Below are positions 19,320 to 28,121 of a stretch of 36,001 bases of DNA, piece after piece. Both the position numbers and the translations under genes were made by a program. Location: contig JACADZ010000101.1 in the NCBI GenBank assembly GCA_013389105.1, positions 1-36,001 on the forward strand. Reading direction: 5' to 3'. Within the stretch, counting starts at the first letter, position 1, and the number at the start of each line of letters is the position of its first letter. Under the pieces are notes generated by a model. The model did no database searches. It saw only the letters and a program-made list of their open reading frames with translations, and was not told the DNA's origin. The stretch comes from Parvularculaceae bacterium (GTDB lineage Bacteria > Pseudomonadota > Alphaproteobacteria > Caulobacterales > Parvularculaceae).

Positions 19320-22300
19320 ATGTCACGGTTTAGACGCCGCGCCGCCGGCGCGGGCCTCGTGGCGCTTGAGGTCGCTGGGGTGCTGATCGCCGCCGCGGCG
19401 GGACTTGCCGGCTTCGTCGTCTGGCGGGTCCAGTCCGGTCCGGTCTCGCTGGCGATGCTGCGATCGAGCGCCGAGTTCGCCGTGGAACGGGCGCTGCCGA
19501 GGGGCCATTCCGCCAACATTGACGGCATGACCCTTTCAAAAGGTCCGGCCGGCGAGTTCACGCTGACGCTCGCCGATGCGATGGTTCTCGACCCAAAAGG
19601 CGCCGAGCTCCTGAGACTTGCGAAGATGGAAGCGGTCTTTGCGCTGCCAGACCTAGCGCAGGGCGCGTTCGGGCCGCGGCGGCTGGTCTTCGAAAAGCCT
19701 GTCATTTCATTCACCCGCTACGGCCGCGCCATCAAGGCCGATGCGGCCGGCCCGGGACAGTTCGACCTCATTCGCCTTCTGAACGACCGCGCATGGCTGC
19801 GCGACTCGTTTCAGCGCGCCGAGTTCCGGAACGCGACGATCGTTTATGCCGACGAGGGCTCGGGCCGGAAATGGCGATCGCACGGCGCGGCGGGAACGCT
19901 CGTGCGGACGCCGGACGGTTTCAACGCCGACCTGGCCGGGCGCTTCGACATCGACGGCAAGCCGGCCGCGCTCTCGATGACCGCGGCCTATGTCGAGGCG
20001 GGTCGGGTCATTGATGCCGAACTGAAGCTCGCCGATGCGCCGGTCGGAGACATTCTTGCGATGTTCTATGGCGACCGCGCGGCCGTCCTCGAAGCGCCGG
20101 TGTCGGGGCTGGCGCGCCTCAAACTGACGGATCAGGGGGTGGTCGTCGCCTCTGCTGTCGATCTGAAGGCCGGGGGCGGAGTCATTCGCGCCGGCGCGCG
20201 TCGGATCCCGGTCAACGCAGTCGCGCTCACGGCGCAATTTGATCCTGAAACCAATGCCTTTGACGATATCGTCCTCAGCTTTGACGCCGCCGGGTCGTCC
20301 GGGACGGCGACGGGCCGGGTCGCGCTCGCTCTGGGCGCGGATGGGCGCGCCGTGCGAACGATCGCATTTTCTCTGAGGACGCAGAGCCTCATTCTCAATC
20401 CCACGGGCGTCTTCTCAGCCCCGTTTGTCGTCGACAAGGCGTCGCTTGCCGGCGCCTATGATGTCGAGGAACGTCGCCTTGCGCTCGATGCGATCGAGGC
20501 GGCGTTTCTCGACGTCGTCGTCAAGGGAAGCGCCGTCGTCAAACGCCCCCCTGCGGCGGCGAAACTCTCGCCCGCCGTCGCGATCAATCTTGAAATGGAA
20601 GGCGCGCTCGACCCGCCCCGCATCGCCCGCGGATGGCCGCTGACGCTAGCCTCGAGCGTGCGCGACTTCATCGCCACGCGTCTGCCGGCGGCGCGCGTCG
20701 ACAATCTGAAATTCTCGCTCGACCTTGCTCAGGGCGCTCTCGGCCCCGGCAAGGCCCTCCCCGAAGAGGCGCTGGCGCTCACCTTCGACGTCGCCGGGGC
20801 GACGGCGATTTTCACGCCGGGCATGACCCCGCTAAGCGAAGCGTCCGCGAAAGCGCGTCTCTCGGGCAATCGTTTTGTGATGACCGACGCGAAGGGCCGG
20901 GTCGGCGCCGTGCCGGTTTACGACGGCGTGATCGACTTCACGCGCCTCGCGCCGAAGGGAGCCCCGGTGCACTATTCGTTCTCGGCCGACGGAGACGTCC
21001 GCGACTTCCTCAAAATACTCGACGAAGAACCCCTCGCCATATTGAAAACGACCCCGCTCTCGCCGTCGCAGTTCTCGGGGAAGGCCGAGGCGCGCGTCAC
21101 CATCACGCGGCCCAACCTCAAACTGGTCGATCGCTCTGACTACGGATATTCGGGAACGCTCCGTTTCCAGAATGTCGGCGTCGCCGATTTCTTCCGCGGC
21201 GTCGATCTTGAAAAGGCTTCAGGCCGCATCGACCTCCGGTCGCGCTCCATGAACGTCCGCGCCGACGCCGAATTCGGCGGCGCGCCCGTGAAGATCGGCT
21301 GGCTTCAGCGATTTTACGGACAGGACGGTCCGTCGAACTTCAATGTCGCGGGCACGGTCGACAGCTCGACCGGAGACTTCCTCGGCATGCCGACGCGCCA
21401 GATGCTGCGGGGGCCCGTGGATTTCAAGGCCGCCGCGGTCGGCGACCTGAGCGCCCTCAGGTCGCTGTCCCTCGAGGTCGATTTCACCCGGGCGGCGCTC
21501 ACCGTTGAGTCATTGAACTGGCGTAAGCCCGCTGGCGCATCCGCGATCGGCGCGCTCGACGCGTCGTTCGCTCCCGACGCCGTCAGAATTGCGAAAGCGA
21601 CTCTTGAAGGCGCAGACATCGCCGTCAGCGGCAAGGGCGTGCTGGCGCCGGGAGGCGCGCTCCAGACGGCGGAGTTCGATCGCTTCTATCTAGGCGGCGC
21701 CGCCGATCTCGCATTCCGCGCTGCGCGCGAAGAAAACGGCGCGTTAAAGGCGGAATTCTCGGGCGCCTATCTCGATGTCGGGCCTCTGATCAAGAACTTG
21801 GTCTCCGGATCGGGCGACCCGGGCAGGCCCGATCCTTGGAGGAACGGCCTCGTGCTCGAGGGCAGGCTCGGCGAGGCGCGCCTGCGCGCCGACGCGCGCT
21901 TTTCGGACGCGGCGTTGAAGCTGCGCCGCGCCGCCGGACTCGAAGAGCTGAGCTTCTCAGCCAAGGACGCCGGCGGCAAACCCGTCGAGGCGACGCTCGC
22001 GCCGGCCGCCGGAGGGGCGAAGACGATCGAGGCGCGGAGCGGCGACATCGGCGCGCTGTTCGCGGGCGTGTTCGGCGTCACCTCGATCCGGGGCGGCGAC
22101 GGCGAAATGACCATGACGCTCGCCGCCGCTCCCGGAGAAAAACACGCCGTTGAAGGCCGGGTCGACGCCCGCAACATGCGCGTCGTCAGAGCCCCGCTCC
22201 TCGCCCGGATTTTCGCCGCGGGCTCCTTCGACGGCCTCTCCGACCTCCTGAACGGCGAGGGCATCGACCTCGCGAGGGCGAGAGCGGACTTCGCGTTCAG

Positions 22301-22655
22301 CGACGGCGTCGTCGCCATCCGCAATGCGCGCGCGACCGGGCCGTCGATCGGGATTACCGGCGAGGGGGAGATCAACGCCGGCGAAGGCGGCGCCGTGTCT
22401 CTCAGAGGCGCCGTGGCGCCGGCCTACCAGCTGAATTCGTTCCTCGGCAAGGCGCCGATCGTCGGCGACATCTTCGTCAACAGGAAGGGGGAGGGACTGG
22501 TCGCGCTTTCCTATGCGGTTTCCGGCACGACGGCGGCTCCGGTGGTCGCGGTCAATCCCTTGTCGGCGCTGACTCCCGGCGTGCTGCGCCGAATGTTTGA
22601 AAGCCGCGACGAGGCGGCGCCGGCTGACGAGGGCGGCGACCGAATCCGCCAATGA
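19320..22655 (+). CDS. AsmA/YhdP-like large envelope protein
   Basis: A 1111-residue protein with one N-terminal membrane anchor (about residues 10-35, after a basic MSRFRRR start) and a very long periplasmic beta-rich part. The pattern matches the DUF3971/AsmA-like superfamily (YhdP, TamB, AsmA), bridge-like proteins thought to move phospholipids to the outer membrane. A C-terminal AsmA_2-like domain is seen from about residue 960 (LLNGEGIDLARARADFAFSDG; SIGITGEGEINAGEGGAVSLRG; NSFLGKAPIVGDIF). The length is somewhat below E. coli YhdP (about 1270). The ATG at 19320 has only AGGA one base upstream, so the start could differ slightly. It is divergent from bcp, 165 bases away. Confidence 0.87.
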   Translation: MSRFRRRAAGAGLVALEVAGVLIAAAAGLAGFVVWRVQSGPVSLAMLRSSAEFAVERALPRGHSANIDGMTLSKGPAGEFTLTLADAMVLDPKGAELLRLAKMEAVFALPDLAQGAFGPRRLVFEKPVISFTRYGRAIKADAAGPGQFDLIRLLNDRAWLRDSFQRAEFRNATIVYADEGSGRKWRSHGAAGTLVRTPDGFNADLAGRFDIDGKPAALSMTAAYVEAGRVIDAELKLADAPVGDILAMFYGDRAAVLEAPVSGLARLKLTDQGVVVASAVDLKAGGGVIRAGARRIPVNAVALTAQFDPETNAFDDIVLSFDAAGSSGTATGRVALALGADGRAVRTIAFSLRTQSLILNPTGVFSAPFVVDKASLAGAYDVEERRLALDAIEAAFLDVVVKGSAVVKRPPAAAKLSPAVAINLEMEGALDPPRIARGWPLTLASSVRDFIATRLPAARVDNLKFSLDLAQGALGPGKALPEEALALTFDVAGATAIFTPGMTPLSEASAKARLSGNRFVMTDAKGRVGAVPVYDGVIDFTRLAPKGAPVHYSFSADGDVRDFLKILDEEPLAILKTTPLSPSQFSGKAEARVTITRPNLKLVDRSDYGYSGTLRFQNVGVADFFRGVDLEKASGRIDLRSRSMNVRADAEFGGAPVKIGWLQRFYGQDGPSNFNVAGTVDSSTGDFLGMPTRQMLRGPVDFKAAAVGDLSALRSLSLEVDFTRAALTVESLNWRKPAGASAIGALDASFAPDAVRIAKATLEGADIAVSGKGVLAPGGALQTAEFDRFYLGGAADLAFRAAREENGALKAEFSGAYLDVGPLIKNLVSGSGDPGRPDPWRNGLVLEGRLGEARLRADARFSDAALKLRRAAGLEELSFSAKDAGGKPVEATLAPAAGGAKTIEARSGDIGALFAGVFGVTSIRGGDGEMTMTLAAAPGEKHAVEGRVDARNMRVVRAPLLARIFAAGSFDGLSDLLNGEGIDLARARADFAFSDGVVAIRNARATGPSIGITGEGEINAGEGGAVSLRGAVAPAYQLNSFLGKAPIVGDIFVNRKGEGLVALSYAVSGTTAAPVVAVNPLSALTPGVLRRMFESRDEAAPADEGGDRIRQ

Positions 22656-22853
22656 TCCGCAGGCGGAATTTGTCGGCCGGCCGGCGCAGGGTCGGCCCTC
22701 CGCCGCGCGCGCCGAGGGCAGGGTCGGCCACGGCCCGCGGCGCCTGTGGAACTTGCCGGCTTCAGTTTCGCCCGGCGCTTTGGTAACGCCTTCGGCATCG
22801 CCGCTTGCGCGGCCTGGTCGACGCGCCCATATCGCCGTGGCTCTAGGGTGGTT

Positions 22854-23813
22854 ATGAAGACACGACTTCTTATTCTGGGGTCCGGCCCCGCCGGGCTGAC
22901 CGCCGCCATCTACGCCGCGCGCGGAGGATTGAAGCCCGTGGTGGTGCACGGCCTTCAGCCCGGCGGCCAGATGACGATTACGACCGACGTTGAGAACTAT
23001 CCGGGGTTCGCCGAGGTGATCCAGGGGCCGTGGCTCATGGAACAGATGACAAAGCAGGCCGAACATGTCGGCGCGTCGTTCATGCACGACATCATCGTCG
23101 AGGTTGATCTGTCGAAGCGGCCGTTCGCGCTGAAAGGCGATAGCGGCGAGACATACGAGACGGACGCGCTAATCATCGCGACCGGCGCTCAGGCCAAATG
23201 GCTCGGCCTGCCCTCGGAAGCGAAGTTTCAGGGCTTCGGCGTGTCGGCCTGCGCCACCTGCGACGGCTTTTTCTATCGCGGGAAGGACGTCGTCGTGGTC
23301 GGCGGCGGCAATACCGCGGTTGAAGAGGCGCTCTATCTCTCCGGACTCGCGAAATCGGTGACGGTCGTGCATCGCCGCGATTCCTTCCGGGCCGAGAAGA
23401 TTTTGCAGGACCGCCTGTTCGCGAAAAAGAATGTGGAAATCATCTGGGATCATGCGGTCGATGAAGTGCTCGGCGAGCAGGCGCCGCCCGCGGTGAAGGG
23501 CGTGCGCCTCATTCACGCGAAAACCGGCGCCAAGCGAGAGCTGCAAACCGACGGCGTCTTCGTTGCGATCGGCCACAAACCCGCGACGGAGCTGTTCGTT
23601 GGCAAGCTGAAGATGAAACCGAGCGGCTATCTCGTCGTGAAGCCGGGCACGGTCGAGACCGACATACCGGGAGTTTTCGCCGCCGGCGACGTCGCCGACG
23701 ACGTCTACCGTCAGGCGGTCACGGCCGCCGGCATGGGCTGCATGGCCGCGCTTGAGGCGGAACGGTTCCTCGCGGGGCGGACCTTCGGGAGCGCGCAAGG
23801 AGGCCATCAATGA
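22854..23813 (+). CDS. trxB: Thioredoxin-disulfide reductase
   Basis: NADPH-dependent flavoenzyme that keeps thioredoxin reduced. It is 319 residues from ATG 22854, normal for the low-Mr bacterial type. The N-terminal FAD-binding [15 protein letters not shown] is at residues 10-24. The redox motif CATC is C133 and C136 ([14 protein letters not shown]). The NADPH-binding [16 protein letters not shown] follows. The C-terminal FAD motif [23 protein letters not shown] is complete. The stop overlaps the msrA start by 4 bases, so reductant supply and methionine repair are co-expressed. The 198-base gap upstream, after the AsmA-like gene, holds no other gene that I can support. Confidence 0.97.
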   Translation: MKTRLLILGSGPAGLTAAIYAARGGLKPVVVHGLQPGGQMTITTDVENYPGFAEVIQGPWLMEQMTKQAEHVGASFMHDIIVEVDLSKRPFALKGDSGETYETDALIIATGAQAKWLGLPSEAKFQGFGVSACATCDGFFYRGKDVVVVGGGNTAVEEALYLSGLAKSVTVVHRRDSFRAEKILQDRLFAKKNVEIIWDHAVDEVLGEQAPPAVKGVRLIHAKTGAKRELQTDGVFVAIGHKPATELFVGKLKMKPSGYLVVKPGTVETDIPGVFAAGDVADDVYRQAVTAAGMGCMAALEAERFLAGRTFGSAQGGHQ

Positions 23814-24313
23814 CGGCGATCGCCATTCTCGCGGGCGGCTGTTTCTGGGGCGTTGAAGACCTGTTCCGGAAGCTTCCCGGCGTTGTCGACACGGAGGTCG
23901 GCTACACCGGCGGCAGGACGGACGCTCCGCAATACAAGGACGTGAAGACCGGCGCGACCGGGCACGCGGAAGCGATCCGCATCACCTACGATCCGGCGAA
24001 AATCTCCTATCGCCGGCTTCTCGAGTTTTTCTTCCAGATTCACGATCCGACGACGCTGAACCGGCAGGGCAACGACATCGGCTCGCAATACCGTTCCGCC
24101 ATTTTCTATCTCGACAGGGACCAGGAGGAGACGGCGCGTGCGACCATCGCCGACTTCGAGAGATCGGGCGTGTACGGACGGAAAATCGTGACGGAGCTAG
24201 TCCCGGCGGGGCCCTGGTACGACGCCGAGGACTACCACCAGGACTATCTCGTCAAATATCCTGACGGCTACACCTGCCACTTCATCCGACCGGAATGGAC
24301 GCTGAAGACCTGA
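23810..24313 (+). CDS. msrA: Peptide-methionine (S)-S-oxide reductase
   Basis: Reduces methionine-S-sulfoxide in proteins, with thioredoxin as electron donor. It has 167 residues, a normal single-domain length. The catalytic GCFWG motif is at residues 10-14 (C11), followed by [12 protein letters not shown] and the [11 protein letters not shown] and [27 protein letters not shown]-type core. The start overlaps trxB by ATGA, a direct functional pairing, since TrxB feeds thioredoxin and thioredoxin feeds MsrA. No msrB is visible in the window. It is convergent with the radical SAM gene, 10 bases away. Confidence 0.97.
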   Translation: MTAIAILAGGCFWGVEDLFRKLPGVVDTEVGYTGGRTDAPQYKDVKTGATGHAEAIRITYDPAKISYRRLLEFFFQIHDPTTLNRQGNDIGSQYRSAIFYLDRDQEETARATIADFERSGVYGRKIVTELVPAGPWYDAEDYHQDYLVKYPDGYTCHFIRPEWTLKT

Positions 24314-24323
24314 CGGATCGTCG

Positions 24324-25442
24324 TTACAGCAGCTTCAATTGCGCCGAGCCTGCGTCAGGCCGGCGAAAGAGGCCATGATTGAGCGCCGGCGGCGCCTTAT
24401 CGAGTCCGAGGCGCCGCGTCGCCTTCGAAAAGCGTTCCGCGATGAGCCGCGCATGAACCGTGCGCGGCTCGCGCGCGCGCGACCATTGCGGGTCGTAGTC
24501 GCGGCCGGCGTTCATTTCGCGGATGGCGCGCATCACCTTGCCGGCGCGCATAGGGTATTTGGCCTCCAGCCATTCCCTGAAGAGGGTCGAGACTTCGAGC
24601 GGCAGGCGCACGATGGTGAAGCCCGCGAACTGCGCCCCCGCTTTCTTCGCCGCTTCGAGCAGCGCCTCGAGCTCCTCGTCGTTGAGGCCGGGGATCATCG
24701 GCGCCGTCATGACGCCGACGGGCACGCCGGCCTCGGCGAGCCGCGCGATCGTCTCGAGGCGGCGCCGCGGCGAGGCGGCGCGAGGCTCCATGGCGCGGGC
24801 GAGTTTCGGGTCGAGGCTCGTGACCGAAAGCATGGCCTTGACGACGCCGATCTCGGCCATCGGCTTCAAAAGATCGAGGTCGCGGACGATCAACGCCGAT
24901 TTGGTCAGCACCGAAACGGGATGACGGAAATCAAGCAGCGTCTGCAAGACGCCGCGCATGAGCTTCAGCCGCTTCTCGGCCGGCTGATAGGGGTCCGTAT
25001 TGGTGCCGATCGCGATATGCTTCATGCTGTAGCTCTTCGCCGACAGCTCGCGCCGCAGGAGGACGGCGGCGTTGGGCTTGGCGAAAAGCCTGGTTTCGAA
25101 ATCGAGGCCCGGAGAAAGGCCGTAATAGGCATGCGTCGGTCGCGCGAAACAGTAAATGCAGCCGTGCTCGCAACCCCTGATGGGGTTGATCGACCTGTCG
25201 AAGCCGACAAACGGGCTGTCGACATAGTTGATGATCCGGCGCGGCGTCTCGAGCGTGACCTCCGTACGCGGATCGCCGGCCGGATCGGAGAGGTCCCAGC
25301 CGTCGTCAGCGGCCTCTTTCGACTGGCGCTCGTAGCGGCCCGACGCGTTGGACTGCGCGCCGCGCCCGTCCCCCGTCAGCGGCGGCTTTCCCTCGGAGGC
25401 GGGGCGGCGAGGGGCGGGGGTCTTGAGCGCGGCGCGAGCCAT
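24324..25442 (-). CDS. PA0069/Rv2578c family radical SAM protein
   Basis: Radical SAM enzyme of the PA0069/Rv2578c (spore photoproduct lyase-like) family, 372 residues. The reaction is not established. The 4Fe-4S ligands are C91, C95 and C98 in RGCEHGCIYCFARPTHAYYG. A conserved NPIRG segment precedes them and IGTNTDPYQPAEKRLKLMRG follows, as in SplB-like enzymes. A basic disordered N-terminal tail of about 55 residues comes first. The gene is divergent from two glycosyltransferase-like genes. A perfect LexA box lies 25 bases upstream of its ATG (25442), overlapping a possible promoter (TTGCTT-N17-TAGCGT on the minus strand). This suggests an SOS-induced role in DNA or nucleic acid repair; the role is inference. 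Confidence 0.92.
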   Translation of the reverse strand: MARAALKTPAPRRPASEGKPPLTGDGRGAQSNASGRYERQSKEAADDGWDLSDPAGDPRTEVTLETPRRIINYVDSPFVGFDRSINPIRGCEHGCIYCFARPTHAYYGLSPGLDFETRLFAKPNAAVLLRRELSAKSYSMKHIAIGTNTDPYQPAEKRLKLMRGVLQTLLDFRHPVSVLTKSALIVRDLDLLKPMAEIGVVKAMLSVTSLDPKLARAMEPRAASPRRRLETIARLAEAGVPVGVMTAPMIPGLNDEELEALLEAAKKAGAQFAGFTIVRLPLEVSTLFREWLEAKYPMRAGKVMRAIREMNAGRDYDPQWSRAREPRTVHARLIAERFSKATRRLGLDKAPPALNHGLFRRPDAGSAQLKLL

Positions 25443-25466
25443 GCGCCGACGCTAGTTCGCCAACTC

Positions 25467-25481
25467 GAACAAAGCAAGAAC
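25467..25481. promoter_or_regulatory. LexA (SOS) box between radical SAM and glycosyltransferase genes
   Basis: GAAC (25467-25470) and GAAC (25478-25481) with exactly 7 bases between. This reads GTTC-N7-GTTC on the minus strand and is an exact alphaproteobacterial LexA operator. It is 25 bases upstream of the radical SAM ATG and 2 bases before the first possible ATG of the plus-strand gene, so it could affect either. The distance fits the minus-strand gene better. Confidence 0.8.
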
Positions 25482-25483
25482 AA

Positions 25484-26167
25484 ATGTTCCCCAAAGCGAT
25501 GATTTCGGTCATCATTCCGACGCTCAACGCGCAGGCCGGCCTGGCAGGCGTCATCGCCGCCGTCGCCGGCGCGCATGAGATCATCGTCTCGGACGGCGGA
25601 TCGGCGGACGCGACGCGGGCGCTGGCGGAGGCCGCCGGGGCGCGCGTCGTCATAGGCGCGAAGGGACGGGGCGGACAGCTCAGGCGCGGCGCGGCTGCGG
25701 CCGCCGGCGACTGGCTGTTGTTTCTCCATGCAGACACCGCCCTTGAAGAGACGTGGACGGACGAAGCGGAAGCGCTCATGACCGAGCCCATGACGGCGGG
25801 CGTCTTCACGCTTGCGTTCGACCGGACGCATCCTGCAGCCCGCGTCGTCGCCGCGGGCGCCAATCTGCGCACCCGGATCTTCCGCCTGCCCTATGGCGAT
25901 CAGGGCCTCCTCATCTCGCGCGCGCACTACGACGCCGTCGGCGGCTTCGCCGACATGCCCCTGTTCGAGGATGTCGATATCGTCGACCGGATCGTCGCCA
26001 GAGGCGGCCGTCGGGCGCTGCGGCTCCTGAAGTCGCGGGCGGTCACCTCGGCGTTGCGTTATGAGCGGCGCGGCTATGCGCGCCAGGTCTTGAGCAACTG
26101 GACGGCGATCCTGCGGTACCGGCTCGGCGTCCCGGCCGACGAGATCGCCCGGGGCTACGGCGAATGA
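25484..26167 (+). CDS. TIGR04283-type family 2 glycosyltransferase
   Basis: GT-A family 2 glycosyltransferase resembling the TIGR04283 group, which was named for its association with arsenosugar biosynthesis. It is 227 residues from ATG 25484; ATG 25499 (222 residues) begins closer to the conserved ISVIIPTLNAQ strand. The nucleotide-sugar-binding motifs are IIVSDGGSADATRALAEAAG and the metal-binding LLFLHADTAL (HAD, replacing DxD). A catalytic-type LFEDVDIVDRIVARGG follows near residue 163. No signal peptide or membrane anchor is visible. The stop overlaps the next gene by 4 bases. No arsenic gene is nearby, so the family label should not be read as function. Confidence 0.85.
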   Translation: MFPKAMISVIIPTLNAQAGLAGVIAAVAGAHEIIVSDGGSADATRALAEAAGARVVIGAKGRGGQLRRGAAAAAGDWLLFLHADTALEETWTDEAEALMTEPMTAGVFTLAFDRTHPAARVVAAGANLRTRIFRLPYGDQGLLISRAHYDAVGGFADMPLFEDVDIVDRIVARGGRRALRLLKSRAVTSALRYERRGYARQVLSNWTAILRYRLGVPADEIARGYGE

Positions 26168-26793
26168 TCCGCGGAACGCTGATCATCTTTGTGAAGGCGC
26201 CGAAAGCGGGCCGGGTGAAAACGCGGCTGGGGCGCGAGATCGGCATCGGCCGGGCCGCCGAGATCTTCCGCAAGCTGACCGCCCTGACGGTCGCCGAGGC
26301 GATGAGCGCGAGGCGAACCGGCGTGGAGGTCGTCCTCGCCGTCGATCCGCCCGGCGAGATCCGGCATTGGCGACGCTTGTGGCCGGGCGAGTTCCGGCGA
26401 ACGCCCCAGTCGCGCGGCTCGCTCGGCGACCGCCTCGCCGCGGCGATCGCGGAGGTTGAGAGAGGGCCGGTCGTCGTCATCGGCGCCGACGCGCCTGGTT
26501 TCCGGGCCCGCCACGTGCGGGCGGCCTTCACGGCCCTTGGCGCTCATGACGCCGTATTCGGACCGGCGACAGACGGCGGCTTCTGGCTCGTCGGACTTGC
26601 GCGCCGACGAAGGGCGGGCCCTGTCTTCGAGGGCGTGCGCTGGTCGTCGAAGCATGCGCTGCGCGACGCGCAGGAGTCGCTGCCGAAATCCTTCCGGGTC
26701 GCGAGCCTTGTTTGGCTTGGCGACATTGACGAGGCCGGCGACCTCGGCGCGCCGATCCTGCGTTCGCCGGCCCGCACGCTCACAGCGGAATAG
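26164..26793 (+). CDS. TIGR04282-type glycosyltransferase-like protein (DUF2064)
   Basis: A 209-residue DUF2064/TIGR04282 protein with a nucleotidyl/glycosyl-transferase A fold. Motifs are the N-terminal VKAPKAGRVKTRLGREIG (a nucleotide-binding loop like that in sugar-1-phosphate nucleotidyltransferases), VVVIGADAPGFRARHVRAAF and FGPATDGGFWLVGL, all characteristic of the group. It starts inside the end of the preceding gene (ATGA overlap). TIGR04283 and TIGR04282 genes are commonly neighbours, so the two probably act in one pathway, possibly making a glycosylated small molecule or lipid. The product here is unknown. It is convergent with the cold-shock gene, 31 bases away. Confidence 0.87.
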   Translation: MIRGTLIIFVKAPKAGRVKTRLGREIGIGRAAEIFRKLTALTVAEAMSARRTGVEVVLAVDPPGEIRHWRRLWPGEFRRTPQSRGSLGDRLAAAIAEVERGPVVVIGADAPGFRARHVRAAFTALGAHDAVFGPATDGGFWLVGLARRRRAGPVFEGVRWSSKHALRDAQESLPKSFRVASLVWLGDIDEAGDLGAPILRSPARTLTAE

Positions 26794-26824
26794 ATCGACC
26801 GGCGAACGTCGACGCGGGCGCGCG

Positions 26825-27028
26825 CTATTTCGTCTTGAGGTTCGTCGCCGAAGTCTTGCCGCGCTCGGTCGACAAGTCGAAGGAGACGCGCTGCCCGTCA
26901 TCCAGGCCCTGAAGGCCCGCAGCCTTCACCGCCGTGATGTGCACGAAGACGTCTTTTCCTCCCTCATCCGGCGTGATGAAGCCGTAACCCTTCGTCGCGT
27001 TGAACCATTTCACCGTGCCGCTCGGCAT
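26825..27028 (-). CDS. Cold-shock protein, CspA family
   Basis: A single cold-shock domain of 67 residues that binds single-stranded RNA and DNA and acts as an RNA chaperone. Both RNA-binding motifs are visible: RNP1 GYGFIT and RNP2 DVFVHI. It begins MPSGTVKWFNATKG and ends SATNLKTK. ATG 27028 has GGGAG 7 bases upstream. The upstream 178 bases contain a GANTC motif (GAATC, 27165-27169), but I see no confident promoter. Whether it is cold-induced cannot be read from the sequence. Confidence 0.96.
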   Translation of the reverse strand: MPSGTVKWFNATKGYGFITPDEGGKDVFVHITAVKAAGLQGLDDGQRVSFDLSTERGKTSATNLKTK

Positions 27029-27206
27029 GTCGAAACTCCCTCAGTTCTGGCCGACCGCGTCGCAGACCGCGCCGCACCCCGCCGCGCTCATGCTTCCTCG
27101 GGTCTTCCGACAAGGACTCGACACGTCGGGCAAAAGCCGGGCTAACATTCGCCCCGGGAATTTGGAATCGGCGCGCCGTCGGGTCAAGGGTCCGAACAAA
27201 GACCGT

Positions 27207-28121
27207 CTAGTTTCGCAGGGCCGTCGCAGTTGCGGCTTTCGGCGCGGCCAACGGCCGCTTGCCCTCGTTGACGATCTCGTTGTTGGCGAATGTCGGCGCA
27301 AGCTTGGTGTCGTTGCGAAGCAGCGTTCCCCCGTCCAGCTTGTTGATGAATTTGTTGCCGGCGATGGTGAGGCGTATCGCCTTCCCGCCGCGCGTCAGGT
27401 CGTAATTGATGATCGTGTGGTTCTCGGCGTCGGCGGCCTGGATGACGGTGTTGCCTTCAAAGGTGACGGCGCCGCCCTTGGAGGCGTCGAGCGCATAGCT
27501 GCCGCGGCCATAGCCGTCGTCGAGAACAGAATTGCGCACGATAGTTTCGTCGGCGAGGCTCTTGACGTGATGGCCGATGCGCGTGCCTTCAAATCGCGAT
27601 CTGTCGATGTCGAGCTTGATCGCGTTCAGCACGTAAATCCCGTGCGACATGCCGTCTCCAAAGCCGTTATCGATGAAGGACGAGCCTCTGATCGTGATCG
27701 TCCCGGTTGCGTCGCCGGTTGCGAGCACGCCGTCCTCGTTCGACACGAAACGGCAATTGACGATGGTGAGATTGCGGCCTTCATGACGGATGCCCGCGCC
27801 GTTGCGGTCCCAGGAGCGGGCCCCTTCGAACGTAATGTTTTCAACCTTGAGATCCGTGCCCGACAGCGGCACGAGGATGCCTTTTTCGGCGACCGATGCG
27901 GATCGCAGCACGGTCCTGCCGTCCGCGGCGCCGACCAGCGTGACGCTCTTGTAGAGCTTGAGGTCGGTCAGGTCGTAAACCCCGGCGGGGATCTGCACGG
28001 TCGCGCCGGATTTCGCCTTCTCGATCTCCTGGCGCAGCCAGGCGCCGTCGGCGGCCTGCGCGGACGCAGCCAGCGAGAAAGCAATCGCCGCGGCGAACGC
28101 CGGCAAAATGTGTTTCGTCAT
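27207..28121 (-). CDS. Secreted right-handed parallel beta-helix protein
   Basis: A 304-residue exported protein. The N terminus is a clear Sec signal peptide (MTKHILPAFAAAIAFSLAASAQAA, given here in shortened sense: basic start, hydrophobic core, AQA cleavage at about residue 23). The mature part has repeating coils of a parallel beta-helix (NITFEGARSWDRNGAGIRHEG, then NCRFVSNEDGVLATGD, SSFIDNGFGDGMSHGIYV, SRFEGTRIGHHVKS). This pattern occurs in polysaccharide lyases, epimerases and NosD-like proteins. I see no identifiable catalytic triad. It overlaps the upstream FrnE-like gene by 4 bases (ATGA), so the two are translated together. Confidence 0.88.
   Translation of the reverse strand: MTKHILPAFAAAIAFSLAASAQAADGAWLRQEIEKAKSGATVQIPAGVYDLTDLKLYKSVTLVGAADGRTVLRSASVAEKGILVPLSGTDLKVENITFEGARSWDRNGAGIRHEGRNLTIVNCRFVSNEDGVLATGDATGTITIRGSSFIDNGFGDGMSHGIYVLNAIKLDIDRSRFEGTRIGHHVKSLADETIVRNSVLDDGYGRGSYALDASKGGAVTFEGNTVIQAADAENHTIINYDLTRGGKAIRLTIAGNKFINKLDGGTLLRNDTKLAPTFANNEIVNEGKRPLAAPKAATATALRN

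Noticed and set aside
21957-23087. A 376-codon minus-strand frame across the AsmA-like and trxB genes
   Set aside because: Fully antisense to two recognisable genes, low-complexity His/Arg-rich translation, no ribosome-binding site.
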